A DNA stretch of 64,000 nt, taken from the NCBI GenBank assembly GCA_020226215.1, contig CM035233.1, forward strand, positions 23,625,150 to 23,689,149, written 5' to 3'. The notes beneath the pieces are model-generated. The model saw only the letters and a program-made list of their open reading frames with translations, searched no databases and had not been told where the DNA came from. Both the position numbers and the translations under genes were made by a program. This DNA comes from Sindora glabra. Taxonomy: Eukaryota > Streptophyta > Magnoliopsida > Fabales > Fabaceae. Positions 24,401-35,180 of the stretch are shown here, piece after piece (position 1 is the first letter of the stretch; each line of letters starts with the position of its first letter).

Positions 24401-27400
24401 TGAAAAATAGAAAAAATTTATTGAGGAAAAAAATGTGCTTGAGACCTCTAGACCAGCTGCAGAGAATATTAAGGCAAGTCAAATATTAAAAAAGTGGAGA
24501 AGAAATCAGTGAAACAGACAAAATACACTAGGACGCAGAGTACAGTTACAAGAATTGTATTCAAAACAATAAGCGAATGCTCAAATTTTGAAAAGAACCA
24601 ATAGCTACAAGCAGTAGTATAAATTATATACAATTATTCAATATATAAAATAAAAAAATCATACTTTTATGTATATTAAAATTAATAACTAGTGTTAACA
24701 TTAGCATATAAATTTATATAACTATTTCTGTGAAAAGAAAAAAAGGTAAGCATTAACATAGTTTAGCTTCTAGTTTGAAACATTTTATATAAAAGAGTCT
24801 TAAAAAAATAGGTGATAGGTAGGTATTAAAAAAAATATATATTCAGTAAAGGTATAGCATCTAAGTGCACACATGCACATGCACGTATATATAATTTGTG
24901 AATATAAATCAATTACTACAGCACAAATTATTTTTTCAATAAAAAGGGATTAAGGAAAAGAATCAAAAGATATAAAAAGGATATATAATATATTGTGAAA
25001 GTAACATTAAAAGTTAGACCATTGCAAGTCAAGTTGCTCACCTAATGATACCACCACATAGTACTCAAATGAAACAAGATGTAAGTCAAGCTTGTATGGT
25101 CCAACACTTGAACATGAGCACCTCTAATAGGCGTACTTTGAACCACATACTGACTTTTCACATGATTTAAATGTTCTACAGCATTGTGTCTTTCTCTATT
25201 TTATTTTAATGTGATTATGGAGAACATAATTGATGCAGGACAAAAGAAGGTCAATCAATGTCATGTATTGATTTTAAAAATAATTTTTGTAGGGTGTATT
25301 TTTGGTGATTTTATTTAGTTATTATAGGCTATTTTAGGGTTATTAAGGTAAAACTTGAATACTAAAATGTTATTGCAATGTCTAGCTGTATTTTAAAAGA
25401 TTTCTTAACCTTGAAGTTGTTTAAGCAGCTTAGGTTCCTTAAGGGTTAAGTAGTCACATCTAGGTTTCTTAAGGTCTATGTATTTTTACCCTATATAAAG
25501 GAAATGTAAGGCTGTAACATGGAGACTTCAGTTTATTATAATACAAGAAGAAACTTCTTCTGTTTCCCCGGTTTCTACCCAGAAGACCAGCCCACTTCTA
25601 TGTCTGTGTGAATGCTCCCCTCCATTCAACCCCCCATGCCCCAGTCCTGAACTATCCTGCCACAGCTTCTGCATCAATAATAAAGTATCCTATAGCAGGA
25701 AAGATGGCCTGAAATGTCACTTAAGCATTTCTGTACAATATTCTTATGTGCATCTACCAAAGGCAAACATATATATATATATATTCATAAAAAGAACTAG
25801 CGGGTAGATGGATCATTGCCTTGATGATAAAACATAAAAAACAGTTCCTATTTCACATGATAAAGCGAGAGAGATAAAGAATAAAAAAAAGGAAAAGACA
25901 GAATACAAACGTACCGTACAGGCATCTTTTGCTTGTATATATATAAACAGCTACATGCAATGTCAACTAAATAAAGAGTACCTACTGTATTCAATTAAGC
26001 TTCAGCTATAAACGATATCACCACATAGTGCTTGTACACTAAACAGCTGCTTATATATGCTTACTAAAAGACTGACTTTCATTCATTAGGCCAGCATGAA
26101 ACTAAGAGATATATGCCTAATGGGGCATGCATGCAAGATGTAACTCAGCAGCTGTATGGTCAAACACTCAAACATGAGGACCTCTAACAAGCGTACATTG
26201 GACTGCAAGCTGATATTTTCACATGCTTTAAATGCTCTACAGCATTGTATCTTTCTCCATTTTATTTTAATATGATTACCGAGAACATAATGAAGTATCC
26301 CATAAAATATCTAATGCAGGAAAAATGACCTGAAATGTCACACTAGCATTTCCATCTCCAACAATATTCCTATGTACATCTACCAAAGGCAAATATATGA
26401 AAGAACAGCTATATGCAATGTCAATTAGATCAAGAGTACTTATTGTATTCCAATACTGACAAAAACTATATTTGAGTAACTATTGTATTCCTATACTGAC
26501 AATATTGCATTCCTTTAATTTCCAAACATTCATCTCCTAGTAAGTTGCACGAGAGCTTTGAACATTTTATATTAAATAAATTATCAAGATAATTATATTA
26601 TTTATCAATTATCATAATTAAATTTTAAAAGATTTTATATTTACTATACAATAATGGGGGGAAATTGGTTTTCATTATTAAAGAACACCAAATTTAGATC
26701 AAGAGTACCTATTGTATTCCAATACTGACAAAAACTATATTTGAGTACTTATTGTATTCCTATCCTGACCATATTGTATTCCTATAATTTCTGAACATTC
26801 ATCTACTAGTACCCTGTACACACGCTTTAAACATTTTATATTAAATAAAATAAATTATCAAGAGAATTATATTATTTATTATAAGTAAATTCTAAAAACT
26901 GATTTTATACTTACTGTTAAGATAATGGGGGGATGTTTTCCATCATTAAATAATACAAAATTAGATAACCACGACTAACAGTTAATTTTCCAATAATTTG
27001 ATCTTTTGTTTGAGTAGGATAGGCTAAAGACAACAAAACCTGCTTGAGCCATATAATTTCAGTTAAGATTCTGTCTATATGAGGATTTAAAACCAACAAA
27101 AGCAACTACAAACCTATTCACTTGAACAGATAATGGGGAAAGTGAGAAGAACAACTTCAAAAGGTCCTAAACTGCATACCTCAAACCTGAGACAGTGTGC
27201 TGTTGTCTTAATTGAAGTATTTCACTAGCAGCCACAGAAGGAGGCCTCTCATCTTCAGCAGTCCTTTCATTTCGCAGGAATCTACCTCTGAGTAATGACT
27301 GAAAAAGTATGGTTGTGTAAGAAGTCAAGTTACAACATATCCAATTAAAAGCCAGAGCCCACAAATTTGATGAATAAACAATGGGAAAAAAAAATGGATC

Positions 27401-29528
27401 TTAAAGTGGCAAATCAAATAACAAGCTGGCAATAGGTTTATGTCCACAAGAACTTGTAAAACTTGATTCTAACATAACTTTTAGTCATTGGACAATGAAG
27501 GGAGACAGTATATCATATATTGTATTTAATGTACAATAGGAAAAAAAAAAATGAACAACGCCCAGTTACTCATTTTGAACACTGAGAGCTGCACCATGCA
27601 TTTCAAATTTCTATCAAAGGAAGCAAGCAAAAATGCAAAACTTCATCCCCTATTCACTATGTCAGACGTGGGAGAGAGAAGAGGGAAAAAAAAATACCAG
27701 CAGTAGATATATAAACTTAATTTATTTCTCTTTTATTGTTCTTTCTAGAAGAAGGTTTGAATCAGTAGAAGCATGGAAACATCTTGCTCAGCTCATATGA
27801 ATTATACAAAATCCTATGCATTAGAATAGAAAATACCAATTTGCCAAATACAGTTGGTTCTACTGCAATAAAATGATCAGCCAACCCTGGTTCCTTAAAG
27901 ATCCATGCAATGATTCACAACTTCAAGATTCTTAAAGAAGTCAATCATCACGAGTTCTAAGCCAGAATGGCTAAAAGGTTGTTTTCAATTTATCAAGGTC
28001 ATTTAAACAAACACAACAGAGAGGAAGGAATACCACCAAATATAGTATCATGCAATTTTCAGCATATATCGCAACTCAAAAGTCCAGATCCAACAACAAT
28101 CTAGGACAATATAAATGAGAAAGGAAAATTCCAAACAATATATATCATAGACCAGAGACAAGCTTAAAATATTTAATACTAGGATAAAACATACGACATG
28201 TTTGAGAGAGTTTCACCAAGACGAAAAATCATAAATTTAGACAGACTTTTCCCATTCTTAAATGTGCTTGCATGGTTTATTTTCATTATAAGCTCAAGTA
28301 TTCAAGTAGGAGCAGACACCGTGACAAAAGCAACCATTAATTGCAAGACAAACCAATAAAGCAGTAGACTAACCTGAATGCGATTACGGTGAGCAAAGTC
28401 AGAAACAACCCGATGCTCCAACAGACCCTGCAGTTCTCTCTGTCGATCCCTCTCAATCCTCAGAAGCAAGTCAACTAAAGCTTGTCTTCCACGCAACCTT
28501 AGCATGTCCCTCCGAACATGCTCTGGCTGGCTCTCATCATGATCAGCTACCATTCCATCACGGGCTTGGTCAACTTGAGCACCATGTTCAGGGACTGAAG
28601 CATCCCTCCGGCTCCCACGTGAACCTCTCTGTTGACTTGTCATTTGCACCCACTCTCTGACAATTCTCACTCTTTCACGCTCAGTTTCGCCAAGCCATTC
28701 AGCTCTGTGATTATTGTTTCTCTGACCCAAATTAGATGAATGATCATTAATGCCACTTTCCATCCATCCCCTAACAATTTGTCTCACCCTCTCCCTTTCA
28801 ACCTCACCAAGGTCAGGAGATTGTTCCCTGCTAGACCCATTATGATCCCCACGATCATTCTGTGATCCAATTTGATCATGTGCCCAAGTCCCATAATCAT
28901 TTTCACTTTCACTTGCGTCCTCCAAACTACCATGATTCTCGCTGCCTTGACTATCTGACATTGTACTTGACACAATGGTGTTAGACTCAACACTCCTCTG
29001 CTGCCTTAACCTTTCTCTCATTCTTTCCCGGGCCCGATTCAGTAACTGTTCATCCTCCAAATCACGCCACATCTGCAGAATGGATGATGCCTGAGTACTG
29101 GGCCTCTCCACAGCTCCCTCCCGCCCTGAAGTTGGAGACTGCGATCCCCTCAAGAAAGAGGAGTCCAACATTGAGACTGTGTGTAACCCTGCAAGTGCCA
29201 TCAGTTCAGACTCTCGATTCCTCCTCTCAATAGTAGTTATCATCTCTTGTGCTTGTCGGGCAGCCCATCTGCCCAAAATCCGAGAGTGGCGCCGCCTTGC
29301 AGCTGAGGACTCCGCTATATCATCCCCTTCAAGATCAGACCTTCGTCTCCTACGAACAAGCTGATCACCCTCATCATCCTCATCGGCCGGAGAGCGAGTG
29401 GAGCTACAGGATGCAAATGACATACAATCACCCAAATGCCCACGCATAAACTCCTCCAGTCCACGTTCAAACTCCATGTGGGCATCATTGGCTTCAGACT
29501 TTTGTTGTAGTCGTTGAAAATCCACCAT
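21376..29528 (-). CDS. C3HC4 RING-finger protein (probable E3 ubiquitin ligase)
   Basis: Seven coding exons on the minus strand: 29528-28374, 27298-27180, 24078-23527, 23380-23068, 22489-22324, 22198-22096, 21493-21376. Each junction has GT/AG and the phases agree, giving 2,526 nt and 841 residues. The start is the first ATG downstream of the leader intron. The N-terminus (about 15-110) carries GLEEFMRGHLGDCMSFASC, an RRRRR basic patch and ILGRWAARQAQEMI. The middle is Arg/Glu-rich and low-complexity, with repeated ERERVRQIVRGWM-like helices. Exons 2-3 encode the RFLRNER and TVSGLREGFRTRLENIVRGQ blocks. A coiled-coil-like part (LRSDMARLQQGMNHMQRMLE) precedes the C-terminal RING, with CVCC, YRCGHMC, CSKC and CPLC ligands, ending at IRAYSIL. 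RING proteins of this type recruit E2 enzymes; the substrate is unknown. The layout resembles an uncharacterised Arabidopsis RING/U-box family (At5g04460-like, from memory). It appears intact. Confidence 0.9.
21578..21980. mobile_element. MITE in the last intron of the RING gene
   Basis: 403 bp with terminal inverted repeats: GACTAAATATCAATTTTAGT at the left, and the reverse complement of GACTAAATATCTACTTTGAT at the right. Such GACTAAATATC termini are typical of small Mutator-like MITEs in plants. No clear target duplication was found, since both flanks are T-rich. It lies wholly inside the intron at 21,494-22,095 and leaves the splice sites untouched. Confidence 0.6.
22096..22198 (-). CDS. 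RING gene, coding exon 6
   Basis: Bounded by acceptor TTTGTAG and donor CAG/GTATTT. Encodes GAETSEDGSKWGHVKKG and the first RING Cys pair CCVCCDSHIDSLLYR. Confidence 0.9.
22324..22489 (-). CDS. RING gene, coding exon 5
   Basis: Bounded by acceptor GGATCAG and donor AGTG/GTGTGT. Encodes EWEMINDLRSDMARLQQG and a Met/Gln-rich amphipathic helix likely to form a coiled coil. Confidence 0.85.
22490..23067 (-). other. intron 4 with a long homopolymer pair
   Basis: The intron contains an A-tract beside a C-tract on the sense strand (plus strand: about 18-20 T followed by about 12 G near 22,766-22,794). Donor is ATA/GTGAGT. No other element is recognised. Confidence 0.6.
23068..23380 (-). CDS. RING gene, coding exon 4
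   Basis: Acceptor GTTGCAG, donor ATA/GTGAGT. Encodes RSVSNILRSDFRESLDQLIQ, SFVERQGRAPIDLDLH, an acidic segment and a Pro-rich segment (PPLVLPSPPVPPPQPLWQQ), then RSEI. Confidence 0.9.
23527..24078 (-). CDS. RING gene, coding exon 3
   Basis: Acceptor TCATTTAG, donor CAG/GTAATC. Encodes EGFRTRLENIVRGQAG, a long polar low-complexity region rich in Gln, Asn, Glu and Arg, and ends with VYSMELRELLSR. Confidence 0.9.
24211..24522. repeat. tandem duplication, about 150-165 bp, two copies
   Basis: Copy 1 at 24,211-24,359 and copy 2 at 24,360-24,522. Both contain TGTGCTTGAGACC, TAGACCAGCT and GTGGAGAAGAAATCAGTGAA. The second copy has a small insertion. Confidence 0.8.
25047..26465. repeat. duplicated intron block, two diverged copies
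   Basis: Copy 1 (25,047-25,999) and copy 2 (26,010-26,465) share CCACATAGT, CTACAGCATTGT, CATTTTATTTTAAT, CCTGAAATGTCAC and CATCTACCAAAGGCAAA in the same order. Copy 1 is longer because of the solo LTR and a second extra segment (about 25,780-25,930). Confidence 0.75.
25231..25676 (+). mobile_element. solo LTR in the RING gene intron
   Basis: 446 bp bounded by TGATGCAG and CTGCATCA, perfect 8 bp inverted termini with TG/CA. It is flanked by the 5 bp duplication ATAAT (25,226-25,230 and 25,677-25,681). Inside is a plus-strand TATA box (CCTATATAAAGG, about 25,491-25,502). The duplicated block copy 2 reads straight through the same place (ATAAT at 26,287-26,291), so the pre-insertion state is preserved. 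It lies antisense to the gene. No internal retroelement sequence remains. Confidence 0.88.
26427..26965. repeat. 269 bp tandem duplication, two copies
   Basis: Copies start at 26,427 and 26,696 with AGATCAAGAGTACYTATTGT and share CCAATACTGACAAAAACTAT, ACATTTTATATTAAATAAA and ATAATGGGGGGA. Confidence 0.8.
27180..27298 (-). CDS. RING gene, coding exon 2
   Basis: Acceptor CTTTTTCAG, donor TTTGAG/GTATGC. Encodes SLLRGRFLRNERTAEDERPP, an ASEILQLRQQHTVSGLR helix, and two bases of a split Arg codon. Confidence 0.9.
27299..28373 (-). other. intron 1 of the coding region
   Basis: A 1,075 bp intron with donor CAG/GTTAGT. No inserted element was recognised. Confidence 0.7.
28374..29528 (-). CDS. RING gene, coding exon 1
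   Basis: 385 codons from ATG (29,526-29,528; MVDFQRLQQKSEAND) to HRNRIQ. A GTG six bases upstream is also open, but translation should use the first ATG of the spliced leader. The exon is far more GC-rich than its surroundings. Confidence 0.92.
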
Positions 29529-30082
29529 CGTCACGCAATCTCTACCCTTAACACTGCACTTGGAACCCAGGTCCAGTTCCTCTATCTATGCAAAAATTAC
29601 ATACTACGCAAGCCTCCATTCCTAAGCCTAAAATACAACCCAAAAAAAACTGGCAGCTAAACCATCATTCCAATCTCCCGGAAGCCAAAAAGGAAAAGAA
29701 AAAAGAAGAAGAAACAATTGAACCACAATCTGAGTGTAAAACTCATATGAAACTGTGGAGAAAACAATAAAACTGGCTCAATCAAATAAAAATTCAAAGT
29801 CCCACGCATGCCACCTGATAAACAAATCATCACAGTTATCACAATTAAGCACTACATTTAAATCTAATTGCGCTAATCATCGCATAAATTGGATAATGCT
29901 CAAATTAGCAGCTGCAATTTAGGGCAAATAGGGAAGGGAATGGACGAAGAAAACGTACCCGAGAAGCTCCCGTAAATAGCAAGATGCAAAGGAAAAACCT
30001 AGAAATTGTGAAATTGAGAAAGAATGGGAGAGAAATTTGTTGAAACACAAAAAAGAGAAAAAGAAGGGAGGATCAGAGAAGC
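29529..30082 (-). other. 5' UTR with leader intron
   Basis: The leader exon (about 30,080-29,959) ends CTCGG/GTACGT. The intron (29,958-29,586) ends TTTTTGCATAG, with an alternative AG four bases further on. The second leader part (29,585-29,529) joins the coding exon. No ATG occurs in the spliced leader, which supports the chosen start. The leader is CT-rich. Confidence 0.65.
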
Positions 30083-30103
30083 AGGGGGGAAAAAAAAGTG
30101 AGA

Positions 30104-30114
30104 ATTTATAAATT
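30104..30114 (-). promoter_or_regulatory. TATA box of the RING gene
   Basis: AATTTATAAAT on the minus strand, about 25-35 bases before the inferred start of the CT-rich leader. An ACGTG core (plus strand about 30,123-30,127) lies just upstream and could be a bZIP-type site; this is inference only. Confidence 0.55.
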
Positions 30115-30796
30115 ATTATTACTACGTGAAAGAGAGAGATTTCTACGTTTGTCATAATTTTGTGCCACATCAGCCAAATATATTGGGAACCGACCAGGAG
30201 ATGATTCCCTGTAGCTTCTACTTGCGATAACAATGCACGTTGGTTAGCCGGGATGTGCAATTGGTTAATGGCTTTGCTTTGCCAAGCATTCATTTTGGCA
30301 ACTCATGTTTTGGGAGTTGTGCTTGTTTTAACCAAAAAAAATTGCATTGATATAAATATTTTTGTGAATTTTTAAATAAATTGCTTTTTTAAACTAATGG
30401 GAAAAAATTTAAAAAAAAAATAAATTTTGAATAGCTAAGTTTTTACTCGCCAACTTTAAGGACTTATTATCAATGCTTTACATTATATAAAATATTATAA
30501 TTAACACGTATCATTTATCTAATTATATTTTATTAGTTATTTTATTAAATTATATGATTTGTCATAAATTTTTTAAGAGTGCTCCTATATCTCCCGCCTA
30601 TATCTTGCAATAAATGGTATCCAAAAAGTGTTCCGAACACATAACACTCCTTGAATTTTTATCACATATAACATTTAATCTTATATCATCGGCAGACATT
30701 TTATTTTGTTTGATTCAAAGCCTATTCGGTCCTATTTGTCAAGCTTTTTTAAACACAAAAAACAAGATTTTTATATGTTAATAAGGTTAAAAGTAA
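30115..30796. other. upstream region of the RING gene
   Basis: A mixed-composition proximal promoter to about 30,330, then AT-rich DNA. No divergent gene was found. Confidence 0.5.
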
Positions 30797-31542
30797 GGTT
30801 TTGTTTTACGCAAATAATTAATAAGTTAACTGATAGTTAATAACTAATAACTGATAGTTTATAACTAATAAGTTAATTAAAATGTCTCGTAAAAATTATA
30901 TGTTAAATTAGTTGAAATTGTAAAATAATATAAAAGGACATATTAATAGAAATAGATATATAATTAAAATAATTTATATTTATCTAAAAATTAAAGTATA
31001 TTAATATAATTAAAAATTTTAAAATAAAAGTATAATATTTAATATTTAATTAATTATATTTTATAAATTTATATATTTATTTACTTATATAATTTTTATT
31101 TTATTATTTATTATAAAATTATAATTACTTAAAATATAAAATTATATTTTATGATATTATTTATTTACATATATATTTATATATTTATGATTTAAAATTA
31201 AGATATAATTATGTTAAAGTTAAATTAATTATATTTTATAAAAATTATTTATATTTATATTATAAAGGATATGAGTTGTAAATTAATAAAAAGAATAAAG
31301 ATAAATTTAAAAAAATTTAAAGAAGTAGTATAAGTTAATGGAAGAAACACCTCTAAAAACTAGATAATTTATTAAATTAGAGCTTATAAGTTACTCTAGG
31401 TAACTTATAAACTAGTGCGAAAAATATCTCTAGAAGTTAACTTATAACTTATTTACTTGATCAATAAGTTATAAATAAGTTATAACTTATTGATCAAGTA
31501 AATAAATTATAAGTTAACTTATTTATTGCGCAAAATAGAATC
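30797..31542. mobile_element. Harbinger/Tourist-like element, copy 1
   Basis: 746 bp. The left end GGTTTTGTTTTACGC pairs with the right end GCGCAAAATAGAATC, and both flanks carry TAA (30,794-30,796 and 31,543-31,545), the 3 bp duplication typical of PIF/Harbinger elements. Subterminal AGTTAACT/ATAAGTTA words repeat inward from both ends. The interior is AT-rich and non-coding. It is about 70-85% similar by eye to copy 2. Confidence 0.65.
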
Positions 31543-31642
31543 TAAGTCAAGCCAATTAGACTTTATCTAAAATAGATTGGGTTTATATTTAAAAAAAAAT
31601 TGGCCAAACCTATAATATAGGTTACAAAATGCTCCAAATTTG

Positions 31643-32363
31643 GGCTTTATTTCACACAAGTAACTGATAACTGATAACTGATAAGTTAATTGATAATAGA
31701 TAGATAATAACAGATAATTTATAACTGATAATTGACAGCTGATAAGTTAATTAAAGTAGTTAAAATTATAAAATAACATAAAAGAATATATTAATAAATA
31801 TATATATAAATAAAATAATTTATATTTATCTAAAAATTAAATTATATTAATGTAATTAAAATTTTAAAATAAAAATATAATATTTAATATTTAATTAATT
31901 ATATTTTATAAATTTAAATATTTATTTACTTAGATAACTTTAATTTTATCATTTATTATAAAATTATAATTACTTAAAATATAATTAATTATATTTTATG
32001 ATATTATTTATTTACATATATATTTCTATATATTTATAATTTAAAATTAGGATATAACTATGTTAAAATTAAATTAATTATAGTTTATAAAAATTTATTT
32101 AGATTTATATTACAAAGGATAAGAGTTGTAAATTAATAAAAAGAATAAAGATAGATTTGGAAATAATTTGAAAAAATAGTAGTTTATAAGCTATAAATAA
32201 CTTTAAATAACTTATTAAATTAAAACTTATAAGTTACTCTAGGTAACTTATAAGCTAATACAAGAACACCTTTAGAAATACCTCTAAAAATTAGCTTATA
32301 ACTTAACTTATTGATTAGGTCAGTAAGTTATAAACTAATTTATTTGTTACGTAAAATGAAACC
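31643..32363. mobile_element. Harbinger/Tourist-like element, copy 2
   Basis: 721 bp, same orientation as copy 1 and only 100 bp away. Ends GGCTTTATTTCACAC and CGTAAAATGAAACC, flanked by TTG on both sides (31,640-31,642 and 32,364-32,366). The left end contains a short AACTGATAACTGATAA microrepeat. Confidence 0.6.
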
Positions 32364-32366
32364 TTG

Positions 32367-35180
32367 GTTTGTCCTAATTTATACATAAAATTTTTAAGAT
32401 GGGATCTAATTTATTATTCTATCTAAATTTATTAATTAATGTTCAGTATTCTTGAAAAATACAATCAAGGGTGGAATTAAATTAAGTCAAATTGAGTTTT
32501 GATATTATCAACAAAAATCCAATTAATATAGGATATTATTTGAGTTCAAACTAATGTTAATATTTTGATCAAAACTTTAAAATAGAAATTACAAGGTTTG
32601 AAATTCAACTAAATTTGAATTGACAAAAATTCATAAATATTATAAATTTTAACATATTTAAAACTTAATTTGAATTCAATTTGATTTTAAAATAAATGTG
32701 AATATCATAATAATAACTATAAATATATTATTTAAATAATTAAAAAATAATTTTAAAAGTAAGAGAAGGAATACATGTTAAAATTTTTTGCACTTTTTAA
32801 ATTTTATATTTTTATATTTTATATTTATATATTCATATATTATATAGTTTTTTATATAAAAAATTCGAGCCTACCTAATAAGCTAATAAGCTTTGCTTTA
32901 AACAGCATAATGTAACTTATTTTGTAAAATAAGTAAAGAGTTTACTCAATATATTTTACATTATATAATTAATAAAATTAAATTAGCTATATAAAATTTT
33001 AATTAGCTAAAAGTATTTAGTTCTGGCATATGATTTTTTTTCTCTGAAGAATCTAACTTTTTTTTCCAATCTTTCCCCCAATTAGTTTGTAAGTATAGTG
33101 GATAAACAATTCCTATTGTAAAAAAAATTAATTAAATACATGAAAATAAATTTAAAATTAGGTGTAGAAAATGACGTAATAAATAAAAAGTACAGAAAAA
33201 ATCATATAATTCAATAAAAGAATAATTAAATGAATGTTAAATGTTTATTTGAAGGTTTTTAGCAGTTTAAGTCTATAATTTTAAGTTTCAAAGGTAAGAA
33301 GGAAAGAAAATTTAACCATTCTAAAATTCAAAAGGCCTTTTTCACTTTGTCCAATATTTTTATATAAAAACTAAAAATTTTAATTTTTTAATGTAACTTT
33401 ATAATTGATGTGGTTCCAAGTTTCTGGGATTAATTACGTGCAGAATTTTATAATTTTTTATGACAAATTACAAATATTTATAATTTATAACTTTTATATA
33501 TAACTTTTGTAACAACTCACTAAATTTTCAACTATATACTGAAGCATTACCCATCTAGTGATTTTGCTTGTGCACTCATGTGAAAAATCCACACGTGGTC
33601 TAGCAATATTGATAAAAAAAATTATTTTTTTATTTTTTAAGAAAAGTTAAAGGTTTTATAAATTTTTATAATATGATTTTTATCGATGAAATTTTAATTT
33701 TTTATATATTTATTATGCATAAATATTTCAATTGATTCCCGTTTGAGTTAGATAAAATTATTATTATTATTATTATGTTGTGGTTGAGAGAGAAATTAAG
33801 ATCATATTCTTTTCCGTATATATTGGTTAAATTATTTGTGAAGCTTGTGAGAGAAGGTGCCATTTATTATGGATTTTATGTCTAAAGCCATTAGAGAGAT
33901 TGGTTTGACTTAGTTTTTGTTTAAGACTTTGGGTTATAAGTTATTCTAATAATTAAAGGTTTGTGTTTACAAGCCAATATCTAATTTTAAATCTAGTAAA
34001 AGTGAGGGGGCACCCTAATAATAACAGTGTAGCGCGGTCCACATTATTCCAAGGATTTTATTTCTATGTTATGTTTATATATTATATTTGAAGTTCCAAA
34101 TTAAGTATGTTAAATAAATTATTATTTTATTATTATTAAGTAAATCTAACTAAGGTATGATTTTAGATTATTAAAATAAAAAAATACAAAATGCCTTGGA
34201 TTTTATTCTTTTTAATTTTGAAATTTTAAAAATTAAATTATACAAAAATTAGAATTAGCACTCATTGCCAACTTTCTATTTCATCAAATTACTTGCTTTT
34301 TGTGAACCTTTAAATAATAATCATAATATTATAGTATATTAGTTTATCTCACTATTTTTTTTACAAATAATTTATGTCATATAATTAATAGAATTTAAAC
34401 TAGATATTTAATTTTTTTAAAACAAATTGGGAAATTATGTTAAAAAATTAAAAAATAAAATAATATATTATAATATTAATTCTTAGTTAAAAATTTATGA
34501 AAATATCATGTAATTTAATAAAATAATTAATTAATTAATTCAATTGTGGGTATTAATTTTAAATTTTATAAAATTTAAATAAGTAATTTCTAATTTTCAA
34601 AGAGAAGTATAAATCTCCAACTGTAAGAATATTTTACAATTTTTTCTTTAAATTAATGAAAAAAAATACACAAATTGGTATGGGGAGGGAAACGGTCCAA
34701 TGTAACACGGGGAAATTCAGAAAAAGGTAAGTATAAAATGGTTCAAGCCAGAGACTATCGTACGAAGTTCTTCCTCTTTTTTTTTTTTTTCCGGGTAAGC
34801 TTTGGCTAATTTGGGTTTTGCCATATGAAAATTTCTAATATTTTGGAGTTATAACAATAATTATTTAACTATCTATTTAATTATTTATTGATATTTTATA
34901 TTGGAAAATTTTTATATAACTTATACTCTTACTAGATTATTAAATTGATAGTGAAAATAAATTTTGAAATCTCAACTCCGCCCACTTTTGTTTAGATATC
35001 GGATTAAAAATTAACACCATTGTAAACCTTAACTTGAGTTAGGAGAGAAGGAAAATAAATAGTTAAGTTATAACATTTTCTTATAAAATGTTTAAAATTG
35101 AATAAAGAGCAACAAGAGAAGATTAAATCAAAGTACATAATTAATTTTATAAATATATTCTTTCATAAAAGATAATTTTT
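32367..35180. other. AT-rich intergenic DNA, nothing recognised
   Basis: Contains T- and A-runs and a short TTA microsatellite near 33,760. Segment 32,470-32,700 has words resembling the hAT-like family of 18,389 (AAATTAAGTCAAATTGAG) but no termini. No gene was found. Confidence 0.45.

Larger units (their letters stand above)
24079..27179 (-). other. large intron 2-3 boundary region (3.1 kb) rich in insertions
   Basis: The intron between coding exons 2 and 3. It holds a 150-165 bp tandem duplication (24,211-24,522), a larger duplicated block (25,047-25,999 and 26,010-26,465), a 446 bp solo LTR (25,231-25,676) and a 269 bp tandem duplication (26,427-26,965). No splice-like extra exon was identified. 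Confidence 0.75.

Noticed and set aside
29179..29449. Two plus-strand frames opposite RING exon 1
   Set aside because: Shadows of the GC-rich coding exon on the other strand.
29919..30293. 124-codon minus-strand frame over the RING promoter and leader
   Set aside because: It spans the TATA box and leader exon, is not continuous with the gene after splicing, and has no recognisable domain.
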